Positions 6,920 through 15,523 are shown, counted from the stretch's first letter. The stretch: 32,308 bases of DNA from Mesorhizobium sp. (GCF_004962925.1 NZ_SUEO01000019.1:7822-40129); one strand, 5' to 3'. A program made the numbers and translations. The notes: generated by a model not told the origin, from the letters alone.

Positions 6920-7723
6920 TCACGTCCTGCCTGCCGAAAAATGATGCAAGGCGATGGCTGACGCGGCGGCGACGTTCAGGCTGTCGAAGCCTGCTGCCAT
7001 ATCGATCCGCACCGTCTGCAGGCGGGCGAGCAGGCACTCGGGCAGGCCTTCGCCTTCGGTGCCGAGATAGAGCGCCAGCCGTTCAGTCCTTTTCGCATTA
7101 CGAATCTCGGTTCGCCCGCGCGGCGACAAAGCGAACTGGCCGAAGCCCAGCCGGTCGAGCGTTGCGGTGAAGCCGACGGTCTCGGTGAAGCAGGCGAAGG
7201 GAACTTTCAGCACGGCACCGACCGAGACGCGGATCGCCTTGCGGTACAGCGGATCGCAGCAGGTCGTATCCAGAAACACCGCATCGGCGCCGAAAGCGGC
7301 GGCATTGCGAAAGATAGAGCCCATATTGTCATGGTTGGCGATGCCGACCAGCACGATGATCAACGCGCGGGCGGGCAGGGTGTCCAGCAAGGCCTCCGCA
7401 GGCTGCGCCGCACCCTTGCGGCCGATCGCCAATACGCCGCGATGCATGTGAAAGCCGGCAATCCTGTCCATGACCTCGCTGGTCGCCACATAGATCGGAA
7501 GGTCCGCGGGCGCCCGGCGCAGGGTTGCATCGAGGCCGGCCAGCCGGTTTTCGAGTATGAGCACCGATTCGGCCGTGAAGCGTTCGGCTGCGAGCAGCAT
7601 TTCGAGCACCACCTTGCCTTCGGCAACGAAACGGCCTTGCCGGCCGGCAAGGTCGCGCTCGCGGATGTCGAGATAGGCGGCGACGCACGGGTCTTGCGGA
7701 TCGTCGATACGAATGGGGCGCAT
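6920..7723 (-). CDS. TrmH/SpoU-family RNA 2'-O-methyltransferase
   Basis: A 267-residue protein. The N-terminal part (about 1-110) resembles the substrate-binding domain of SpoU methylases, including RFVAEGKVVLEMLL. The C-terminal SPOUT domain has all three motifs: NHDNMGSIFRNAAAFGAD (motif 1, with Asn and Arg), LYLGTEGEGLP (motif 2) and FDSLNVAAASAIAL (motif 3). The fold ties the SAM site in a trefoil knot and methylates a ribose in rRNA or tRNA. The exact target cannot be told from sequence. The NolR-like regulator gene lies 57 bp upstream on the same strand and might be co-transcribed. Confidence 0.9.
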   Translation of the reverse strand: MRPIRIDDPQDPCVAAYLDIRERDLAGRQGRFVAEGKVVLEMLLAAERFTAESVLILENRLAGLDATLRRAPADLPIYVATSEVMDRIAGFHMHRGVLAIGRKGAAQPAEALLDTLPARALIIVLVGIANHDNMGSIFRNAAAFGADAVFLDTTCCDPLYRKAIRVSVGAVLKVPFACFTETVGFTATLDRLGFGQFALSPRGRTEIRNAKRTERLALYLGTEGEGLPECLLARLQTVRIDMAAGFDSLNVAAASAIALHHFSAGRT

Positions 7724-7780
7724 GCTTGCCTCGGCGGACGAAAAAAGGTCAGCGAGGGAAGGAGAACTTGGGCCGGCCGG

Positions 7781-8119
7781 TCAAGTCCCGGAGCGACGCA
7801 GGCGGTACGCCATCTGCGACAGCTCACCCTCGCCGAAAATCCCGTCCAGCGTGTTGAGAAGTTCGCGCACGGCATCGGATTTACAGGAATAGTAGATCAT
7901 CTGCCGGTCGCGCCGGGTCTCGACGAGATCGAGCGCCCGCAGTTTGGCCAGATGCTGTGACAAGGCGGATTGGCTGAGCAGAACCTTCTCGGCGATAGCG
8001 CCGACCGACATTTCACCGTCGGCCAGATAGTTCATGATCAACAGTCGTTTCTCGTTGCCCATCAGCGTCAGAAACGCAGCCGCTGATTCGGCGTTGGCGA
8101 TTAGCTTTTTCGAGACCAT
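7781..8119 (-). CDS. ArsR-family winged-helix regulator, NolR-like
   Basis: A 112-residue ArsR/SmtB protein. The winged helix covers residues 15-85: LTLMGNEKRLLIMNYL, MSVGAIAEKVLLSQSALSQH as the recognition region, then TRRDRQMIYYS as the wing. It is most like rhizobial NolR, which represses nodulation and core genes. The typical ArsR metal motif ELCVCDL is absent, so metal sensing at that site is unlikely. The ATG at 8119 has GGGGGA just upstream. The gene lies upstream of and parallel to the RNA methylase gene. Orthology with NolR itself is not established. Confidence 0.88.
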   Translation of the reverse strand: MVSKKLIANAESAAAFLTLMGNEKRLLIMNYLADGEMSVGAIAEKVLLSQSALSQHLAKLRALDLVETRRDRQMIYYSCKSDAVRELLNTLDGIFGEGELSQMAYRLRRSGT

Positions 8120-8275
8120 TGATCCCCCATACCTTCCTGCTCATCCGGCGCTATGGGGGCAATAGCGTCTGATTCCATAGACTCACTCGCGAATGTGCGC
8201 TGACGATTCAACGCTACCGGGAAAGGGTAGAACATTTCACTCAAACCTCAAGACTTGCTTTCAACCCCGACGCGA

Positions 8276-9064
8276 TTAACTGTCGGACTGTGTTTCGTCT
8301 GCCACTCGGCCAGTCTTTGCCATGTCGACCAGAACATGCCTGAGCTCACGCGCAGTCCTCAGTGGCTCGGGGAAGAAGACCCGGCAGACATCGTCGCCCA
8401 ATGCCAAGTCCATGCCGTCGGCGTCGAAGCCGGTGATGACCCAGCCGTCGCCTGCGGCCTTGGCAAAATGGCGCGCGTAGACGGCAATTGCATCGCGGTG
8501 GTCGGCGTTCATGTGGTCGAGGGCGGATTGTTCGCCAGCGGCAAGCTCTTCGACGATCGGCGCCGTCGTGATCAGATCGGTGCGCTTGAGCAAGTAGGCC
8601 TTGCCAAAGCCGCCGTTAAGACTGGCACGCTCCGGCTCGAGACGGAAGATCGAGAAGTCGCCAAGTCCGGCATAGAGCTTCGCCTTGGGGTTACGGTTGA
8701 GATAACGCCGTTCGGCGCGTGCGTGCTCGCCGGATCCGCGCTCAAGCCGTGCCGCCCGACAGACAAGCGTCAACCGCGGGTGCGCCAGCGGGTCGCCCTT
8801 GCCGGGTTCGCCGACAAGCAGGGAACAGCGCGGGTCTGCAAGGATCGCGCCGGTGTGGGCGGACAGCATCGATACGAGGATCAGCGGCGTGCCGTCGATA
8901 TCGGTGGCGACACCGACCCTGCTGGCCAGCGGTGAACCGGTCCCGGGCTCGATCACCGCCAGCGCGCCGAAACGGGCACTGCGGATCAGCGTCTTCGCCA
9001 GCCTGATGGCTTCGGCGTCGGTCTCGCGAATCACGTCCTTCTTTCGGTCGCCCAAAATGCACAC
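8276..9064 (-). CDS. HugZ-like protein (PNPOx-type split barrel plus DUF2470)
   Basis: A 262-residue protein with two domains. Residues about 12-155 form a pyridoxamine-phosphate-oxidase-like split barrel (RSARFGALAV, ASRVGVATD, LAHPRLTLV). Residues about 170-250 form a DUF2470 domain with the motif HMNADHRDAI. This arrangement is that of HugZ haem-utilisation proteins and of many uncharacterised rhizobial proteins. Binding of haem or flavin is inferred from the family. The frame opens with a GTG at 9064; a second GTG ten codons in (VIRETDAEAI) is an alternative start. No Fur or Irr site was identified upstream. Confidence 0.85.
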   Translation of the reverse strand: MCILGDRKKDVIRETDAEAIRLAKTLIRSARFGALAVIEPGTGSPLASRVGVATDIDGTPLILVSMLSAHTGAILADPRCSLLVGEPGKGDPLAHPRLTLVCRAARLERGSGEHARAERRYLNRNPKAKLYAGLGDFSIFRLEPERASLNGGFGKAYLLKRTDLITTAPIVEELAAGEQSALDHMNADHRDAIAVYARHFAKAAGDGWVITGFDADGMDLALGDDVCRVFFPEPLRTARELRHVLVDMAKTGRVADETQSDS

Positions 9065-9094
9065 CGTCTTAAGCTGATTTTTAATCTCCAGTTA

Positions 9095-10267
9095 TCAACC
9101 TATCACACCTGATTTGACAAGGGCCTCAGTCTCGCTTGCCGAAAGGCCGAAGTGTGCCAGCACGGTCGCCGCCTGACGATCGTGATCGACCGGCACGGCG
9201 GCAAGCGTCGGCCGAGAGCACGAAAAGCGCGGCGCTGGGGCGGGGCGCTCAAACGCACCCGACGTCACAAAGGCGTTGCGAGCGCGATTGTGCGGATGAT
9301 CCCTGGCTTCCCGCAGCGACAGAACCGGCGCAACGCAAGCATCGGTCGCAGCAAAGAGACGGTCCCAGTCGTCCCGTGTCTTCTGCCCGACCCGATCGAC
9401 AATGGCGGCGCGCATCTCTGGCCACAAGGTCCTGTCGTATTGGCTGCGTACATAACGCTCGTCGAGCGGCAGCAGTCTTGCGAATTCGGCGAAGAACCTG
9501 GGTTCAAGACAGCCGACGGCGACGTGCCGTGCGTCCGCCGTCTCATAGGTGTCGTAGAAGGGGGCGCCGGAATCGAGCAGGTTCGCGCCGCGCGTGTCAC
9601 TCCACAGGCCCGCCGCCATCAAGGCGTGCACAGGCGTCGTCAGCATCGAAGCGCCCTCGGTCATCGCGGCGTCGATCACCTGGCCCTTGCCGGAGCGCGA
9701 ACGCTCAAACAGCGCGGCCAGCGCGCCGGCAATCAGCATCATGGCGCCGCCGCCATAGTCGGCGACGAGGTTGAGCGGTGGGACTGGCCGGCTTCCTTCC
9801 TGGCCGATAGCGTGCAGCACACCCGAATAGGCGAGATAGGTGATGTCGTGGCCGGCACGACCCGATAGCGGTCCGTCCTGGCCGAACCCCGTCATGCGGC
9901 CGTAGATCAGCGCCGGGTTGCGCGCCAGTGCGGCATCCGGCCCGAGACCAAGCCGCTCCATGACATCAGGACGAAACCCTTCGATCAGCATGTCGGCCTT
10001 TTCGGCAAGGCGCAGCACCAGTTCGACACCTTCCTGACGCTTCAGGTCAATCCGCAGGATGGAGCGGCCGTGGCGGTCGATGTCGTACTCATCCGGTAGT
10101 TGCAGAAATGGTTGCGTCGACCCAGCCCGCTCGATGCGCAACACCTCCGCTCCCATCTCCGACAGCATCAGGCCGGCCAGCGGCACCGGTCCAATCCCGG
10201 CCATCTCGATCACCGTCAGACCGGCGAGCGGGCCGGTCTTCGCCAGCGAGGAGACTTCGGCACTCAT
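9095..10267 (-). CDS. Alpha-methylacyl-CoA racemase (CaiB/BaiF family)
   Basis: A 390-residue CoA-transferase-fold enzyme. The residues that separate AMACR-type racemases from true transferases are visible: His in GRAGHDITYLAYSG, Asp in LNLVADYGGG and Glu in CLEPRFF. These equate to the His/Asp/Glu set of the mycobacterial racemase MCR. The reaction is epimerisation of 2-methylacyl-CoA esters, cytoplasmic. I place the start at the ATG at 10267 (MSAEVSSLAKTGPLAG). The 33 upstream residues in the track overlap the next gene and look non-coding. It begins 7 bp after the stop of the HSD10-type dehydrogenase gene, so the two form an operon. Confidence 0.9.
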   Translation of the reverse strand: MSAEVSSLAKTGPLAGLTVIEMAGIGPVPLAGLMLSEMGAEVLRIERAGSTQPFLQLPDEYDIDRHGRSILRIDLKRQEGVELVLRLAEKADMLIEGFRPDVMERLGLGPDAALARNPALIYGRMTGFGQDGPLSGRAGHDITYLAYSGVLHAIGQEGSRPVPPLNLVADYGGGAMMLIAGALAALFERSRSGKGQVIDAAMTEGASMLTTPVHALMAAGLWSDTRGANLLDSGAPFYDTYETADARHVAVGCLEPRFFAEFARLLPLDERYVRSQYDRTLWPEMRAAIVDRVGQKTRDDWDRLFAATDACVAPVLSLREARDHPHNRARNAFVTSGAFERPAPAPRFSCSRPTLAAVPVDHDRQAATVLAHFGLSASETEALVKSGVIG

Positions 10268-10274
10268 GGTCGGG

Positions 10275-11036
10275 CTACTTCGGCGCCATGCGGATGGCGC
10301 CATCGAGGCGGATGGTCTCGCCGTTGAGCATCTGGTTTTCGACGATGTGCAGCACAAGGGCTGCATATTCGGAAGGCTCGCCGAGACGGGACGGGAAGGG
10401 TACCGCGGCGCCCAGCGAATCTTGCACGTCTTGCGGCATGCCGGCCATCATCGGCGTCTTGAAGATGCCGGGCGCGATGGTGCAGACGCGAATGCCCGAC
10501 CGGGCGAGGTCGCGCGCCACCGGTAGCGTCATGCCGACGACGCCGCCCTTGGAGGCTGAATAGGCCGCCTGGCCGATCTGACCGTCATAGGCGGCGACCG
10601 ATGCGGTGTTGACGATGACACCGCGCTCGCCGCCCTCCAGCGGCTCAAGCTTCGCGGCCCGGTCGGCGACGAGGCGGATCATGTTGAAGGTGCCGATCAA
10701 GTTGACCTCGATCACCTTGCGGTACTGGTCGAGCGGGTGCGGACCGTCCTTGCCGATCGTCTTCATGCCGATGGCGATGCCGGCGCAATTGACCAGGATA
10801 CGGGGTTCGCCGAGCCTTTTTGCCACTTCCGCCACGCAAGCAGCACCGCCTTCGGCGCTGCTCACGTCGCATTGGATGGCGATGCCGCCGATATCGGCCG
10901 CAACCTGCATCGCACGGTCGATGCCGAGGTCGAGGATGGCAACGCCGGCGCCCTTCGCGGCCAGCGCACGCGCCGTCGCCTCGCCGAGGCCGGAGCCACC
11001 GCCGGTGACGATCGCAATCTGGCCGTTCGGATTCAT
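10275..11036 (-). CDS. HSD10-type 3-hydroxy-2-methylbutyryl-CoA dehydrogenase (SDR)
   Basis: A 253-residue short-chain dehydrogenase. Seen motifs: TGGGSGLG nucleotide loop, NCAG, and the catalytic pair in YSASK with the upstream Ser in [11 protein letters not shown]. The tail [13 protein letters not shown] and the segment [16 protein letters not shown] closely match the HSD17B10 (type II 3-hydroxyacyl-CoA dehydrogenase) group, which oxidises 3-hydroxyacyl-CoA and 2-methyl-3-hydroxybutyryl-CoA with NAD. I chose the ATG at 11036 ([13 protein letters not shown]) because GGAGG is 8 nt upstream. It is the first gene of an operon with the racemase, which points to branched-chain or methyl-branched acyl-CoA breakdown. 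Confidence 0.9.
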   Translation of the reverse strand: MNPNGQIAIVTGGGSGLGEATARALAAKGAGVAILDLGIDRAMQVAADIGGIAIQCDVSSAEGGAACVAEVAKRLGEPRILVNCAGIAIGMKTIGKDGPHPLDQYRKVIEVNLIGTFNMIRLVADRAAKLEPLEGGERGVIVNTASVAAYDGQIGQAAYSASKGGVVGMTLPVARDLARSGIRVCTIAPGIFKTPMMAGMPQDVQDSLGAAVPFPSRLGEPSEYAALVLHIVENQMLNGETIRLDGAIRMAPK

Positions 11037-11106
11037 GCCGGCGTCCTCCATCCTGCCGCGCACATGCTACGAAGCCCGACAGGACGGCGCAACAGCATCC
11101 GGATGG

Positions 11107-11643
11107 TCACGCCATCGCGGCGACGTGCGCGGCAACCCTTGCCTGATCGGCGTGGCAAACCTCCCCTACCAGCCTTGCCACCGCGCCCGGCACGATCTCA
11201 TGCGACAAAAGCCGGTCGAGATCGACCGGGCGCGGCATGGAGATTTGCCCGCGCGGGATTCTCTTGAAGCCGAGCGGGCCGTAATAGGGCTCGTCGCCGA
11301 CAAGCATCACGGCAGGCATGCCGGCCTTGGCGGCGGCTTGCAGCGCGATTGCCACCAGCCGGCGGCCGATACCGAGATTCTTGAAGGCTGGCCGCACGGC
11401 AAGCGGCCCGAGCATCAGCGCGCGGCCGACGCCGGCCGCGATACGCGTCATGCGCACCGAGGCGACAACGATATCGCCATCGACAGCCACGAAGGACAGG
11501 GCGCGTTCATGCGGACCGCCCTCGCGGATCTTGTAGGCGCCCAGCACGAAACGGCCCGGCCCGAAGGCTTCGTCGTTGATGGCTTCGATCTCGAGGTCAT
11601 GCGCCGGAGTTTCCGGCAGGTATTTCACGTCGGCAAGGCTCAT
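11107..11643 (-). CDS. GNAT-family N-acetyltransferase (YhbS-like)
   Basis: A 178-residue GNAT protein. The acetyl-CoA loop VRPAFKNLGIGRRLV (R/Q-x-x-G-x-G/A type) lies near residue 85. It is preceded by the beta strand LMLGPLAV and followed by VMLVGDEPYYGPLGF, typical of the YhbS subgroup. The acceptor substrate is unknown. It stands alone, divergent from the glutathionyl-hydroquinone reductase gene across 283 bp in which I see no further gene or clear regulatory element. Confidence 0.88.
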   Translation of the reverse strand: MSLADVKYLPETPAHDLEIEAINDEAFGPGRFVLGAYKIREGGPHERALSFVAVDGDIVVASVRMTRIAAGVGRALMLGPLAVRPAFKNLGIGRRLVAIALQAAAKAGMPAVMLVGDEPYYGPLGFKRIPRGQISMPRPVDLDRLLSHEIVPGAVARLVGEVCHADQARVAAHVAAMA

Positions 11644-11926
11644 GGTCTTTGCGTTCCGGTATACGGGGAAAGGTTTGCTGCAAACGGCAGCATTCGCCAG
11701 TCAGCGCTTCATCAAGCGCGGGCGCCCTTTCGTCGTCGGTCGAACCGGATCAAAGCAAAGTCAAACATGCGGATTGTCCGCTAGCACCAATCTTCAGCCA
11801 CTGCAATCGGCCGTTTTCGGTTGCCACCCTCCTCGCTGCCCTGGCGATTGACGGACTGTTCAACGCCTGGCGATTTCCGCTTGGTCAGCTTGCGCCTACA
11901 TCCTTACGGAGACGAAAGGATATCGC

Positions 11927-12916
11927 ATGGGATTACTGGTCGACGGCATGTGGCATGATCGCGGGTACGACACCGCGGGCAGTGGCGGCAAGTTCGTGCG
12001 GGCACAGTCGCAATGGCGCGATTGGGTCACTCGCGATGGCGCACCGGCCGAAGGCCGCAACCGCGGCTTCAAGGCCGAGCCCGGTCGATACCATCTCTAT
12101 GTCTCGCTTGCCTGTCCCTGGGCGCACCGGACGCTGATCTTTCGAGCGCTGAAGAGGCTCAAGGACGTGATTTCGGTCTCGGTCGTCCATCATTTCATGG
12201 GCGCCAATGGCTGGACGTTCCTGGCCGAGGACGGCGCCACCGGCGACACGCTCTACGGCCTCGATTTCCTGCATCAGATCTACACCAAGGCCGATCCCGC
12301 CTATTCCGGCCGCGTGACGGTGCCGGTTCTATGGGACAGGCGAGAACAGACAATCGTCTCCAATGAGTCCTCCGAGATCATCCGAATGCTCAATTCAGCC
12401 TTCGACGAATGGGGCGATACCAGCCTCGATTTCTATCCGAAAGCACTGCGCGGCGAGATCGACGCGGTCAATGCGCTGGTCTATCCCTCAGTCAACAACG
12501 GCGTCTACCGCGCCGGCTTCGCCACCACGCAGGCGGCCTATGAGGAAGCGTTTGGCGAACTGTTCTCGGTGCTCGATCAACTCGAGGACCGTCTGTCTCG
12601 CCAGCGTTATCTCGTTGGTCACCGCATTACAGAGGCCGATTGGCGGCTGTTCACCACGCTGGTCCGCTTCGATCCGGTCTATGTCGGCCATTTCAAGTGC
12701 AACCTGCGCCGCATCGCCGACTATCCGAACCTGTCGAACTATCTGCGCGACCTCTATCAGGTGCCTGAAGTTGCAGGCACGGTGAGCCTGCGCCACATCA
12801 AGGCGCACTATTACGGCAGCCACGAAACGATCAACCCGACGCGTATCGTGCCGGTCGGACCAGAGCTGGACTACGCGGCGCCGCATAATCGGGTGCGGTT
12901 CAGGACGGCGGCGTGA
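11927..12916 (+). CDS. yqjG: Glutathionyl-hydroquinone reductase (YqjG/ECM4, xi-class GST)
   Basis: A 329-residue protein of typical length for the xi-class GST family. The thioredoxin-like domain carries the active-site CPWAHRT (about residue 63), whose Cys reduces glutathionyl-hydroquinones to hydroquinones with GSH. SNESSEIIRML forms the glutathione site. The C-terminal all-helical domain includes LVGHRITEADWRLFTTLVRFD and the family ending with NPTRIVP. AAGGA stands before the ATG at 11927. It stands alone. Confidence 0.93.
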   Translation: MGLLVDGMWHDRGYDTAGSGGKFVRAQSQWRDWVTRDGAPAEGRNRGFKAEPGRYHLYVSLACPWAHRTLIFRALKRLKDVISVSVVHHFMGANGWTFLAEDGATGDTLYGLDFLHQIYTKADPAYSGRVTVPVLWDRREQTIVSNESSEIIRMLNSAFDEWGDTSLDFYPKALRGEIDAVNALVYPSVNNGVYRAGFATTQAAYEEAFGELFSVLDQLEDRLSRQRYLVGHRITEADWRLFTTLVRFDPVYVGHFKCNLRRIADYPNLSNYLRDLYQVPEVAGTVSLRHIKAHYYGSHETINPTRIVPVGPELDYAAPHNRVRFRTAA

Positions 12917-13078
12917 GCGCAGCCGCTCGGCAGCAGGCTACCGGAAGGGCTCGGTGTCGAGTTGGATCGGTCTGGTGCGATTGGCCTTCAACGAGGTTTT
13001 GCCGAACAGATTCGAGAAGCCGGCGCAACACTTATCGGACGATGGCCGTGAGCCGATCGCTGCTTATCAAGCACGCTC

Positions 13079-13185
13079 TTAGAGCGGTTCAGCTTTTGAT
13101 AGAATCGCCGAACCGCTCTAACTATTTGTTTTTACGCAATTCCGGACGGAAAACCGCTATGCACTTTTCCTGGAATTGCTCTTAG
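13079..13185. repeat. Rhizobial intergenic palindromic repeat (two hairpins)
   Basis: The first module is a perfect 12-bp inverted repeat, TTAGAGCGGTTC (13079-13090) with GAACCGCTCTAA (13110-13121). The second pairs GCAATTCC (13136) with GGAATTGC (13172) and nests GGAAAA-N11-TTTTCC (13148-13170). Such sequences recur between genes in rhizobia. The right end overlaps the stop codon of the next gene (13182-13184). The core AAAA-N11-TTTT recurs at 15432 and 15588. The rest of the 12917-13181 gap shows nothing. Confidence 0.8.
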
Positions 13186-13874
13186 CGGCGCTCGACACCC
13201 TTTGACGCCAAGATGTCATCAACGGCAGTCGACATCAGAAATTCCGACAGCTGCTTGGCGGCTTCTGCGTCTCTTGAATCGGCGCTGATGCCGATGGCGA
13301 AGTCAACGTAACTTTGGAGTTCTGCCGGAAACCGACCAACAAGCATGACCTCGGGAGCGGCGGCGAGAATCGAAGTCACGGGAACGACCCCCAACTCGGC
13401 TTCCCCACGGCCTACGGCCAGCGCTGTCTGCCCTCCTGATACGGCCACCAGCTTGGGCTTCACCTCATCCGCTATTCCCAAGCGTTCCAGCAAACCGGTG
13501 AAGTAGCCACCACTGGTTCCTTCACCGGCGTAAGCGATTGATCTGGCGCGCCTCAATGCATGTTCGAATGCTTCCACGGACCCAATGTTGAGCGGTCGAC
13601 TGCCTGCCTTGGCTGCCACTCCCATTGCTATCCGGCCAAACGCTACCTGGCTCCCCGCCTTGACCTTTCCCAAGGCGGTCAGATCCTGAACCAGGTTCGG
13701 ATTGATGATGACGAGGTCGAAAGGCTCTCCAGCTTCAATATGCTTCTTTACTGTCGGATTGAGCTCCCACTTGACCGCAACTGTGAATCCGGTGGCCGTT
13801 TCGAACGGGGATATGAGAGCAAGGACGGCGGGTCGGACCGCAATAGCGCCAAAAAGCCGGATCTCCTGAGTCAT
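13182..13874 (-). CDS. ModA-like extracellular solute-binding domain without signal peptide
   Basis: A 230-residue type II periplasmic-binding-protein fold (SBP_bac_11, molybdate-binding ModA-like). Visible landmarks are LFGAIAVRPAVLALISPFE, FDLVIINPNLVQDL, IAYAGEGTSGGYFTGLLERL and SGGQTALAVGRGEAELGVVP. The frame begins MTQEIRLFG with no signal peptide and no lipobox, so as annotated it would stay in the cytoplasm. No ABC permease or ATPase gene is adjacent. The protein may be a sensor or an orphan binding protein. AGG is close to the ATG. A palindromic repeat overlaps its stop codon. Confidence 0.75.
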   Translation of the reverse strand: MTQEIRLFGAIAVRPAVLALISPFETATGFTVAVKWELNPTVKKHIEAGEPFDLVIINPNLVQDLTALGKVKAGSQVAFGRIAMGVAAKAGSRPLNIGSVEAFEHALRRARSIAYAGEGTSGGYFTGLLERLGIADEVKPKLVAVSGGQTALAVGRGEAELGVVPVTSILAAAPEVMLVGRFPAELQSYVDFAIGISADSRDAEAAKQLSEFLMSTAVDDILASKGVERR

Positions 13875-13952
13875 GGCCTAACCCCGAAATCGGTCGAAAC
13901 GACCTTCCTCACAATACGTAGCTAGCCTGCAAGATAAACCGCCCTTCAGAAA

Positions 13953-14453
13953 TCACCAGTAAGGCGACGCCGCCGCGTCGCCAAAAATCTCGGCAATCCG
14001 CCGCAACGTGGCCGGCGTCGTTCCTTCCGGCAGGCGATCGAGCGGAAAGAAACCGGCTGCGGCGATCTCGCGGTCCGGCAGCTTCGGCGCCGTCTGATTG
14101 AATTGCTCGACCAAGTAGAGGCCGACATGGTCGCGGCGGCTGGCCCGCCTGTTGAAATGCATCGATTTCAGCACCGGCGGCGCGGTCAATGCTATGTTGC
14201 CCTCCTCGGAGAGCTCGCGCACCAGCGCCTCGATCATCGTCTCACCCAGTTCGACGCCACCACCGGGAAGCTGCCAGCCCGGTACATAGGTGTGGCGAAT
14301 GAGGAAGACGGAATTGGACGTGCGGTCATGGATCAAGCCGCGCACGCCGAGCGTCATCGGTCGCCGCAGCACGAAATACAGATGAAACAGCCTTGCCCTG
14401 AGACCTGGCCAGCTGGTCTGGCGGAAGGCCTCCTCCGGTTCGGGGCGCGTCAT
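13953..14453 (-). CDS. Nudix hydrolase
   Basis: A protein of about 166 residues with the Nudix box GGVELGETMIEALVRELSEE. It keeps the REL and EE metal-ligand residues, but Asn stands where the box normally ends in Gly (EEGNI). Nudix enzymes hydrolyse a nucleoside diphosphate linked to another moiety. The substrate cannot be told. Preceding strands VRGLIHDRTSNSVFLIRHTYVPGWQLPGG fit the fold. The track's first residue is a GTG (14456); I prefer the ATG at 14453. It is divergent from the metallophosphoesterase gene, with an 8-bp inverted repeat between. Confidence 0.88.
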   Translation of the reverse strand: MTRPEPEEAFRQTSWPGLRARLFHLYFVLRRPMTLGVRGLIHDRTSNSVFLIRHTYVPGWQLPGGGVELGETMIEALVRELSEEGNIALTAPPVLKSMHFNRRASRRDHVGLYLVEQFNQTAPKLPDREIAAAGFFPLDRLPEGTTPATLRRIAEIFGDAAASPYW

Positions 14454-14473
14454 CACCCACGAAACCGTGGGTG
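14454..14473. promoter_or_regulatory. Inverted repeat in the divergent Nudix/phosphoesterase interval
   Basis: CACCCACG-AAAC-CGTGGGTG is a perfect 8-bp dyad with a 4-nt centre, abutting the Nudix start codon and about 33 bp before the phosphoesterase ATG. It could be an operator or an mRNA hairpin at the ribosome site. Confidence 0.5.
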
Positions 14474-14506
14474 GAAAGCAGCGCGCGCGTCGCTTATGAA
14501 GAGAGG

Positions 14507-15421
14507 ATGTTCAGGCTCGCGCATATTTCCGATATCCATCTGGGACCGCTTCCCGGTGTAACCTATCGCGATCTCGCCTCCAAGCGGGTGGTCGGTTACG
14601 TCAACTGGCAGCGCAACCGCCGCCGCCACATGCGCGATGCCGTGATCGACACGATCGTCGCCGATATCAAGGCGAGCGCACCGGATCACCTGGCTGTCAC
14701 CGGCGATCTGGTCAATCTGGCGCTCGATGGCGAGATCGAGATGGGCAAGCACTGGCTGGAGACGCTGGGTTCGCCCGATGATGTGTCCGTCGTTCCGGGA
14801 AATCACGACGCCTATGTGCCTGGCGCCTTCGACAAGGCCTGCCGGTCGTGGACGGCATGGATGACCGGCGACGGCGTTAATACGCCGGTCGACCGAGACG
14901 CCTTTCCCTATCTGCGCGTGCGTGGCAATGTCGCGCTGATCGGTGTGACGACGGCGCGGGCCACGGCTCCGTTCATGGCCAACGGCTTTTTTCTGGAAGA
15001 CCAGGCGGAAAGGCTGCGCGAAGTGCTCGATGCCACGGCCAAGCGCGGACTGTTCCGGGTGATCATGATCCACCATCCGCCAGTGCGCGGCGCCGTTTCG
15101 CAGCCCAAGCGGCTGTTCGGCATCGCCCGCTTCCACAAGATCGTTCAGCGGTATGGGGCCGAGCTTGTGCTGCACGGCCATTCGCACGAGCCGACGCTGT
15201 TCTTCATCGGTGGGCGCGGCGCCAAAATTCCAGTGGTCGGCGTCGCCGCTGCCGGGCAGGCGCCAGGCGGCAGGCACCCAGCGGCGCAATATAATCTGTT
15301 GGAGATCGATGGCGAAAAGGACAACTGGCGGATCAAGCTGACGCGACGTGGCCTGACCGGGCCGGCCATCCCGCCTTCCGATCTGGAGGTTCTGGAACTT
15401 GGCGCGGACGCTATGGCTTAA
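14507..15421 (+). CDS. Calcineurin-like metallophosphoesterase
   Basis: A protein of about 304 residues with every metallophosphoesterase block: AHISDIHLG (D-x-H), VTGDLVN (G-D), VVPGNHDAYVPG (GNHD), MIHHPPV and LHGHSHEP (GHxH). These bind two metal ions and hydrolyse phosphoesters. The substrate is unknown; the family includes cyclic-nucleotide phosphodiesterases. I start at the ATG at 14507 because homologues begin MFRLAHISDIHLG; the track's GTG at 14471 is possible. The Shine-Dalgarno-like GAGAGG abuts this ATG directly, which is too close and leaves some doubt. A repeat starts right at its stop. Confidence 0.9.
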   Translation: MFRLAHISDIHLGPLPGVTYRDLASKRVVGYVNWQRNRRRHMRDAVIDTIVADIKASAPDHLAVTGDLVNLALDGEIEMGKHWLETLGSPDDVSVVPGNHDAYVPGAFDKACRSWTAWMTGDGVNTPVDRDAFPYLRVRGNVALIGVTTARATAPFMANGFFLEDQAERLREVLDATAKRGLFRVIMIHHPPVRGAVSQPKRLFGIARFHKIVQRYGAELVLHGHSHEPTLFFIGGRGAKIPVVGVAAAGQAPGGRHPAAQYNLLEIDGEKDNWRIKLTRRGLTGPAIPPSDLEVLELGADAMA

Positions 15422-15523
15422 TGCATGTCCCGCAAAAGTGCGCAGCGGTTTTGCGATGACGACATGCATAAACAACAATCTAAAGCGCGTCGCATGGGGC
15501 CGGTCGAATGCGATGCGCTTTAG
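15421..15523. repeat. Rhizobial palindromic repeat, two hairpin modules
   Basis: ATGCATGTC (15421) pairs with GACATGCAT (15461-15469), with CGCAAAA/TTTTGCG nested inside around an 11-nt loop. A second module pairs CTAAAGCGCGTCGCAT (15480-15495) with ATGCGATGCGCTTTAG (15508-15523), 16 bp with one mismatch. It begins directly at the phosphoesterase stop. Confidence 0.82.

Noticed and set aside
9070-9086. TTAA-N8-TTAA upstream of the HugZ-like gene as a CtrA box
   Set aside because: Spacing is 8, not 7, and the gene has no known cell-cycle link.
9152-9868. 238-residue plus-strand ORF inside the racemase gene
   Set aside because: Complementary-frame shadow; the racemase catalytic residues lie on the minus strand.
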